From positions 1 to 10,089 of the forward strand of contig JALAHE010000174.1 in the NCBI GenBank assembly GCA_022712075.1: DNA of 10,089 nt. The letters run 5' to 3'. Below are positions 6,753-10,089 of the stretch, piece after piece (within the stretch, counting starts at the first letter, position 1; each line of letters begins with the position of its first letter). Origin of the DNA: Galactobacter sp. GTDB taxonomy: Bacteria; Actinomycetota; Actinomycetes; Actinomycetales; Micrococcaceae. The notes under the pieces were generated by a model. That model ran no database searches. It saw nothing but the letters and a program-made list of their open reading frames with translations, and was not told the DNA's origin. Position numbers and translations under genes: made by a program.

Positions 6753-6789
6753 TGAACGGACACTAATCCGTCACAGCGTCAGGATTCAA
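6753..6789 (-). promoter_or_regulatory. Probable promoter of the tad operon
   Basis: On the minus strand TTGAAT (complement of 6784-6789) and TAGTGT (complement of 6760-6765) are 18 bases apart and fit the housekeeping sigma consensus reasonably (TTGA; TANNNT). The start would be near 6753, giving a leader of about 54 bases to GTG 6699. The -10 lies within a small inverted repeat (see that entry). Seen by eye; not tested. Confidence 0.45.
6756..6771. promoter_or_regulatory. Inverted repeat over the tad -10, possible operator
   Basis: ACGGA (6756-6760) and TCCGT (6767-6771), 6 bases apart; flanking TGA/TCA extend it imperfectly to TGAACGGA...TCCGTCA. It overlaps the proposed -10 of the tad promoter, the place where a repressor would act. 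Only 5 perfect base pairs, so chance is possible. Confidence 0.3.
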
Positions 6790-6911
6790 GCCGCCGTTTC
6801 CCTCACGTGGATAACTTCTCCCCTTCGCCGACGCCGCCCCTAGCCGGGCGTGGGCTGCTTCGCGTGGACTGAGGCGGACCCAGGGCCGCCCGGCCCGTGG
6901 CGGTTTCAACT

Positions 6912-6919
6912 GGAGGGGG
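6912..6919 (+). promoter_or_regulatory. Ribosome binding site of the FHA/FtsK gene
   Basis: GGAGGGGG, 7-10 bases before GTG 6927. It selects this GTG over the in-frame ATG at 6936 (too far) and the GTG at 6897 (upstream of it, no Shine-Dalgarno). An in-frame stop TGA at 6870 bounds the frame. Confidence 0.65.
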
Positions 6920-6926
6920 ACGCGGC

Positions 6927-9900
6927 GTGCTGGTCATGGGAGATGGCGATCCCCGCGCACTGATCACGAGCGCCGGCGGTGCCTTGACGGCGCGGGCCTG
7001 GTGCACCGCCGTCGGCCAACCGCCCCTGGCTGGTTTCTGGCACCCGGCTGGCCGCTGGGTCGGCGCGCAGTCCGCCGAGGCGTCCCCCGACGCGCGCGGG
7101 ACGGGGGTCTGTGTCGTGGTGGAAACCGGGCCGGATGCCGGCCTCAGTGCACCCCTCCCCCGCGGCGACTCCCTGGTCGGCCGGGCCGCACCCGCCAACA
7201 CGCCGGGAGCCCGGCTGGGGCTCCGCGCCCCGGGCGTAGCACGGCGTCACGCCCGCCTGCGCGTCGAGACCGACGGAGTCGTGGTGTCGCCCGTCGACGG
7301 CACCGTGCGCGTGGCGGGGCGCACCATCGCCGCCCCTACGCTCGTCGATGAGCGCGCCCTCGTGGCGTGCGGCGACGACCGGCTCCGGGTTCTGCCCTCC
7401 CGCCCCGTGCTCCCACCGCGACCCCACGGCGACCCCGCCGAGCTCGAACCGGGGCCCGCGTTGCCCCGCATGCCGTGGCTCGCGCTGATCGCGGCCATCG
7501 CTCCCCTCGGGATCGGCGCGGCACTGTGGTGGGCCACCGGATCGTGGTTCATGCTCCTCTTCGGTTGCCTGGGACTGCTCACGGCCGGGCCCTTGGCACT
7601 TGCCGATCTGGGCAAGCGGCGCCGACTGCGTCGCGGCTCCCGGGCGAGGGCCCTCAAAGCAGCCGACGAGGCTTCGGCCGCCTACCCCGCGCCAGGCAGC
7701 TTCTTGGCCGCGTGGGGTGCCTCACCCCTGCCGCGAGCGGACAAACCCGGCCCGGCCGCGGACGGCGCGCGCCCCGCGGAATCGAGGTTCCAAGCCCGCT
7801 TGGGCCCGCTGCGCCGCCCTCTCGTGCGAGTGCGAGAGACCGACCCCGCAGCGCGGGGAACGCGGCACCGCGTTCCGGCCCTACCGATGCTGCTGCAGCC
7901 GCTCCCCGGCGAGCGCGTGGGGGTGCGCGGCACCCCCGAGCTCAGCGATCCGCTCCTGAGGGTCATCCTTGCCTGGTGGATCGCGGGGCTCAGGCCCGGC
8001 GACGTCCTCGAGCTGGCGCCGGACCCTGCGTGGCCGGCCGGCGCGCTCTGTCTTCCCGGCGTCCGGCTCACCGACCTCCCCGGGCCCACGCTCGCCCGCC
8101 TCGCGTGGACCCCGTCTGCCCCCACTTCAACGCCACCCCACACGATCGAGCTCGTCCGCCTGCGGCCGGGCGACGCCGCTGAGTGGGTGATCGACCCGCA
8201 CAGGGGCCAGGTGGAGCACGCCCACCGCCGCACCGCCTTCGAGGCACAGGGCTGCGGCTTTCAAGGGCTCGACGACGCGGCCCGCCGGCTCGGGCGCTCC
8301 ACACCAGGAGCGCCCGGGCCCGGTTCGAGGCCTTCGCCGGACTCCCCGCCGTTCCAGGGGCACGCGGGCCACCCGGCGCCGGGCACAGACGGCGACCTCG
8401 CCGCGACGGTCGGACAGGGGGTGGACGGCCCGATCGCCGTGGACCTCGTGGAGCACGGCCCACACGCCCTCGTCGCCGGCACCACCGGCGCCGGCAAGTC
8501 GGAGTTCCTGCGGGGCTGGCTGGTGACACTGGCCGAGGCGCTTCCACCTGATCGCCTGCGGCTCGTGCTCTTCGACTTCAAGGGCGGCTCGACCTTTGGC
8601 CCCTTCGCCCGCCTCCCGCACACGGAGTGCGTCGTGACCGACCTCGACGCCGAGGCGAGCGAGCGCGTGCTCGACGCGCTCGCCATCGAGCTGAAGCGAC
8701 GGGAGGCTTGGCTCGCCTCCGCGGGGCTGCCGGACGTCGACAGCGCCTCCCACCTCCCCGACAGGCCCGCCCGCCTCGTCGTGGCCGTCGACGAGTTCCG
8801 CGTCCTGGCCGAGGAGGTGCCGCACGTCCTTCAACGGCTCGTGCGGATCGCGACCGTGGGGCGCTCGCTCGGTCTGCACCTCGTCCTCGCGACGCAGCGG
8901 CCTCAAGGCGTGATCTCGCCCGACATCCGGGCCAACGTCTCCCTTGTCGTGGCCCTGCGCACGGCCTCCGAACACGAGTCGGTCGACGTGCTCGGATCCC
9001 CTCTGGCGGCGAGCCTCGACCCGGCAGTTCCCGGCAGCGCATACCTCAGGATCGGGGGTGGGCCGCCGCTCTTCGTGCGCTTCGCGCCGGCGGACGATGC
9101 CGGCACCACCGAGGCCGACAGGCTCATCGGGCCCCGCCTCAGCGACGCGGTCGAGATCCCGGCACCGCCCGGTGCCCGGCGTTCCTTCGACGATCGGCTC
9201 GGCGCGGCGGCCCGGGGGCGCTCGCGAGCGTTGCCGGTGCTCGTGCCTGCACCCCTACCGCGGGAACCGCATCGGCTGCGGGTCTCCACGCCGGGGCCCG
9301 GCATCCTCCTCGGGCTGCAACACGACCCGGGCGGCCCCGCCACGGCGCTGCGATGGGACCCGTCCGACGGGACGGGCCTCGCCCTCGTCGCCGGTGCGCC
9401 TTCGGAACTCGCGCGGGTGGGCGGCGCGACCCTCGCAACGGCGTTGTCCTCCCCGGCGCTGGCGGCCCGCAGCATCGTGTTGAACGGGCTCGGCCCGGGG
9501 CTCGGCCACGGGGCGCGCAACGCTCCCCTCGCCCTCGCGTCCTCGGATGACCCGGCATGGGCCGAGGAGGTCATGGGCGCAGCCGAGGCGGAGTCGGGAG
9601 GCGAACCCGTGCTGCTGTGGGTGCTGGGGCTTGCGGCGTGGCTCGGCGACGGTGCAACGGCCGCCGGCTTGCGACGCGAGGCGCGGCTGCTCGCCCTGTG
9701 CCAACGGCCCGGCGTCGTGCCAGTGCTGGGCGGCACCCGAGAACTTGCGGGTTCTCGCTGGCTGCTCGGGTGTCCCACCCGGATCTATCTCCCGTGCGGG
9801 GCGGGAGAGGAGACCACGGCGCTCTGGCCCCGGCTCTCGCCCTCCGCCAGCCTGCCGGGTCGGGGCGTGATCCTCGCACCGGGCCGCCCCGAACTTGGCA

Positions 9901-10089
9901 CACCCGTCCAGCTCCTCGTCTCGGCCGGGGCCGCCGGCCCCTTGCCGATCGGCACACGCCCCGCCTGGTCCCCGCCCCCGGGGGGCGGGGGGGGGGGGCC
10001 CCCGGCGCCGCCCCCCGGGCCGGGGCGGACCAAGCGCCGGGGCGGGGAGCCCCCGGGCCAGCGCCGCGGCCGGGGGGCCGGGGCGGCGG
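6927..10089 (+). CDS. FHA-like / two-helix / FtsK-SpoIIIE ATPase, EssC/EccC-type (3' end outside window)
   Basis: Membrane ATPase of the FtsK/SpoIIIE family, closest in pattern to the motor of type VII (ESX/WXG100) secretion. At least 1054 residues; frame open to the window end. FHA-like domain at about 50-155, with GR at 85-86 and RRHARL at 106-111, but Ala105 where Ser is usual and no Asn in the following DGT turn. Two helices at about 182-228. EssC-like middle domain at about 325-450, then a Pro/Gly-rich linker (457-486). First ATPase domain: Walker A G-T-T-G-A-G-K-S at 518-525, DFKGG at 550-554, Walker B LVVAVDEF with Asp622-Glu623, GRSLGLHLVLATQRP to 659. Second domain (about 795-1005): the P-loop is replaced by VAGAPSELARVGG (no Lys/Ser) and the Walker B acid by Leu900. 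Transcribed away from tad. Residues after about 1015 come from doubtful sequence. Substrates and WXG100 partners are not in the window. Confidence 0.88.
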   Translation, partial: MLVMGDGDPRALITSAGGALTARAWCTAVGQPPLAGFWHPAGRWVGAQSAEASPDARGTGVCVVVETGPDAGLSAPLPRGDSLVGRAAPANTPGARLGLRAPGVARRHARLRVETDGVVVSPVDGTVRVAGRTIAAPTLVDERALVACGDDRLRVLPSRPVLPPRPHGDPAELEPGPALPRMPWLALIAAIAPLGIGAALWWATGSWFMLLFGCLGLLTAGPLALADLGKRRRLRRGSRARALKAADEASAAYPAPGSFLAAWGASPLPRADKPGPAADGARPAESRFQARLGPLRRPLVRVRETDPAARGTRHRVPALPMLLQPLPGERVGVRGTPELSDPLLRVILAWWIAGLRPGDVLELAPDPAWPAGALCLPGVRLTDLPGPTLARLAWTPSAPTSTPPHTIELVRLRPGDAAEWVIDPHRGQVEHAHRRTAFEAQGCGFQGLDDAARRLGRSTPGAPGPGSRPSPDSPPFQGHAGHPAPGTDGDLAATVGQGVDGPIAVDLVEHGPHALVAGTTGAGKSEFLRGWLVTLAEALPPDRLRLVLFDFKGGSTFGPFARLPHTECVVTDLDAEASERVLDALAIELKRREAWLASAGLPDVDSASHLPDRPARLVVAVDEFRVLAEEVPHVLQRLVRIATVGRSLGLHLVLATQRPQGVISPDIRANVSLVVALRTASEHESVDVLGSPLAASLDPAVPGSAYLRIGGGPPLFVRFAPADDAGTTEADRLIGPRLSDAVEIPAPPGARRSFDDRLGAAARGRSRALPVLVPAPLPREPHRLRVSTPGPGILLGLQHDPGGPATALRWDPSDGTGLALVAGAPSELARVGGATLATALSSPALAARSIVLNGLGPGLGHGARNAPLALASSDDPAWAEEVMGAAEAESGGEPVLLWVLGLAAWLGDGATAAGLRREARLLALCQRPGVVPVLGGTRELAGSRWLLGCPTRIYLPCGAGEETTALWPRLSPSASLPGRGVILAPGRPELGTPVQLLVSAGAAGPLPIGTRPAWSPPPGGGGGGPPAPPPGPGRTKRRGGEPPGQRRGRGAGAA
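9971..10089. other. G/C homopolymer-rich contig end, doubtful sequence
   Basis: From about 9971 the sequence is almost only G and C, with a 12-base G run at 9987-9998 and several runs of 5-6 C or G. The encoded tail becomes Gly/Pro/Arg-only. The change is abrupt after a well-behaved coding sequence ending VQLLVSAGAAGPLPIGTRPAW. This looks like a low-quality read or assembly end rather than biology, so the stop codon of the FHA/FtsK gene may be lost by error. Confidence 0.6.

Larger units (their letters stand above)
6700..6926. other. Divergent intergenic control region
   Basis: About 227 bases between tadA and the FHA/FtsK gene without a credible gene. It holds the proposed tad promoter and inverted repeat on the minus strand. 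For the plus-strand gene only a weak -10-like GATAAC (6810-6815) with TTCAAG 19 bases before it (6785-6790) is visible, so its promoter is uncertain. It is less GC-rich around 6755-6820 than the surroundings. Confidence 0.5.

Noticed and set aside
6806..6814. DnaA-box-like sequence (TTATCCACG on the minus strand), overlapping a CACGTG palindrome
   Set aside because: A single imperfect match with no cluster of boxes, no AT-rich region and no replication gene nearby; probably chance.
7200..7657. Small open frames on both strands within the FHA region
   Set aside because: The true frame runs unbroken through here (codons beginning at multiples of three) with FHA and membrane segments; the others are shadows.
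8127..8975. 282-codon minus-strand frame opposite the FHA/FtsK gene
   Set aside because: Shadow of the first ATPase domain; no recognisable domain and no ribosome binding site.

Overview
The window is a very GC-rich piece of an actinobacterial chromosome. Base composition, GTG starts, and the families present (DUF3060 lipoprotein, actinobacterial Tad genes, an FHA/EssC-like FtsK protein) point to Micrococcales. The TadA and gene-order pattern resembles the Arthrobacter/Micrococcaceae lineage as I remember it; no genus can be fixed from the sequence alone.

Layout. Minus strand, in order of transcription: a seven-gene tad (Flp-type pilus) operon from 6699 down to 2122 (tadA, tadB, tadC, a small pilin-like gene, two TadE-like genes, one TadG-like gene); then prfB (release factor 2, 2049-937) with a strong stem-loop behind it; then a DUF3060 lipoprotein gene (760-38). 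Plus strand: one large gene from GTG 6927 to the window end, encoding a protein with an FHA-like domain, two membrane helices and FtsK/SpoIIIE ATPase domains of the EssC/EccC (type VII secretion) kind. Its end is not in the window. About 200-225 bases between tadA and this gene form a divergent control region.

How the genes work together. TadA is the ATPase and TadB/TadC the membrane platform of a type IVc-pilus-like machine. The four small proteins are the pilin-like candidates: two carry the G/xxxxE prepilin-type motif, while the presumed pilin and the TadG-like protein do not. No prepilin peptidase (TadV), secretin, TadZ or typical Flp pilin is present here. The order matches the Rv3659c-Rv3654c cluster of Mycobacterium tuberculosis, with one extra TadE-like gene. 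Most neighbouring genes overlap by 4 bases, so translation is coupled; only the small pilin-like gene has its own spacer and good ribosome binding site. prfB is an ordinary housekeeping gene without the programmed frameshift.

The most interesting object is the FHA/FtsK protein. Its first ATPase domain looks intact, its second has lost Walker A and B residues, and its FHA fold lacks key phosphothreonine-contact residues. The last ~120 bases are G/C homopolymer-rich and look like a poor-quality contig end, so the C-terminus should not be trusted.
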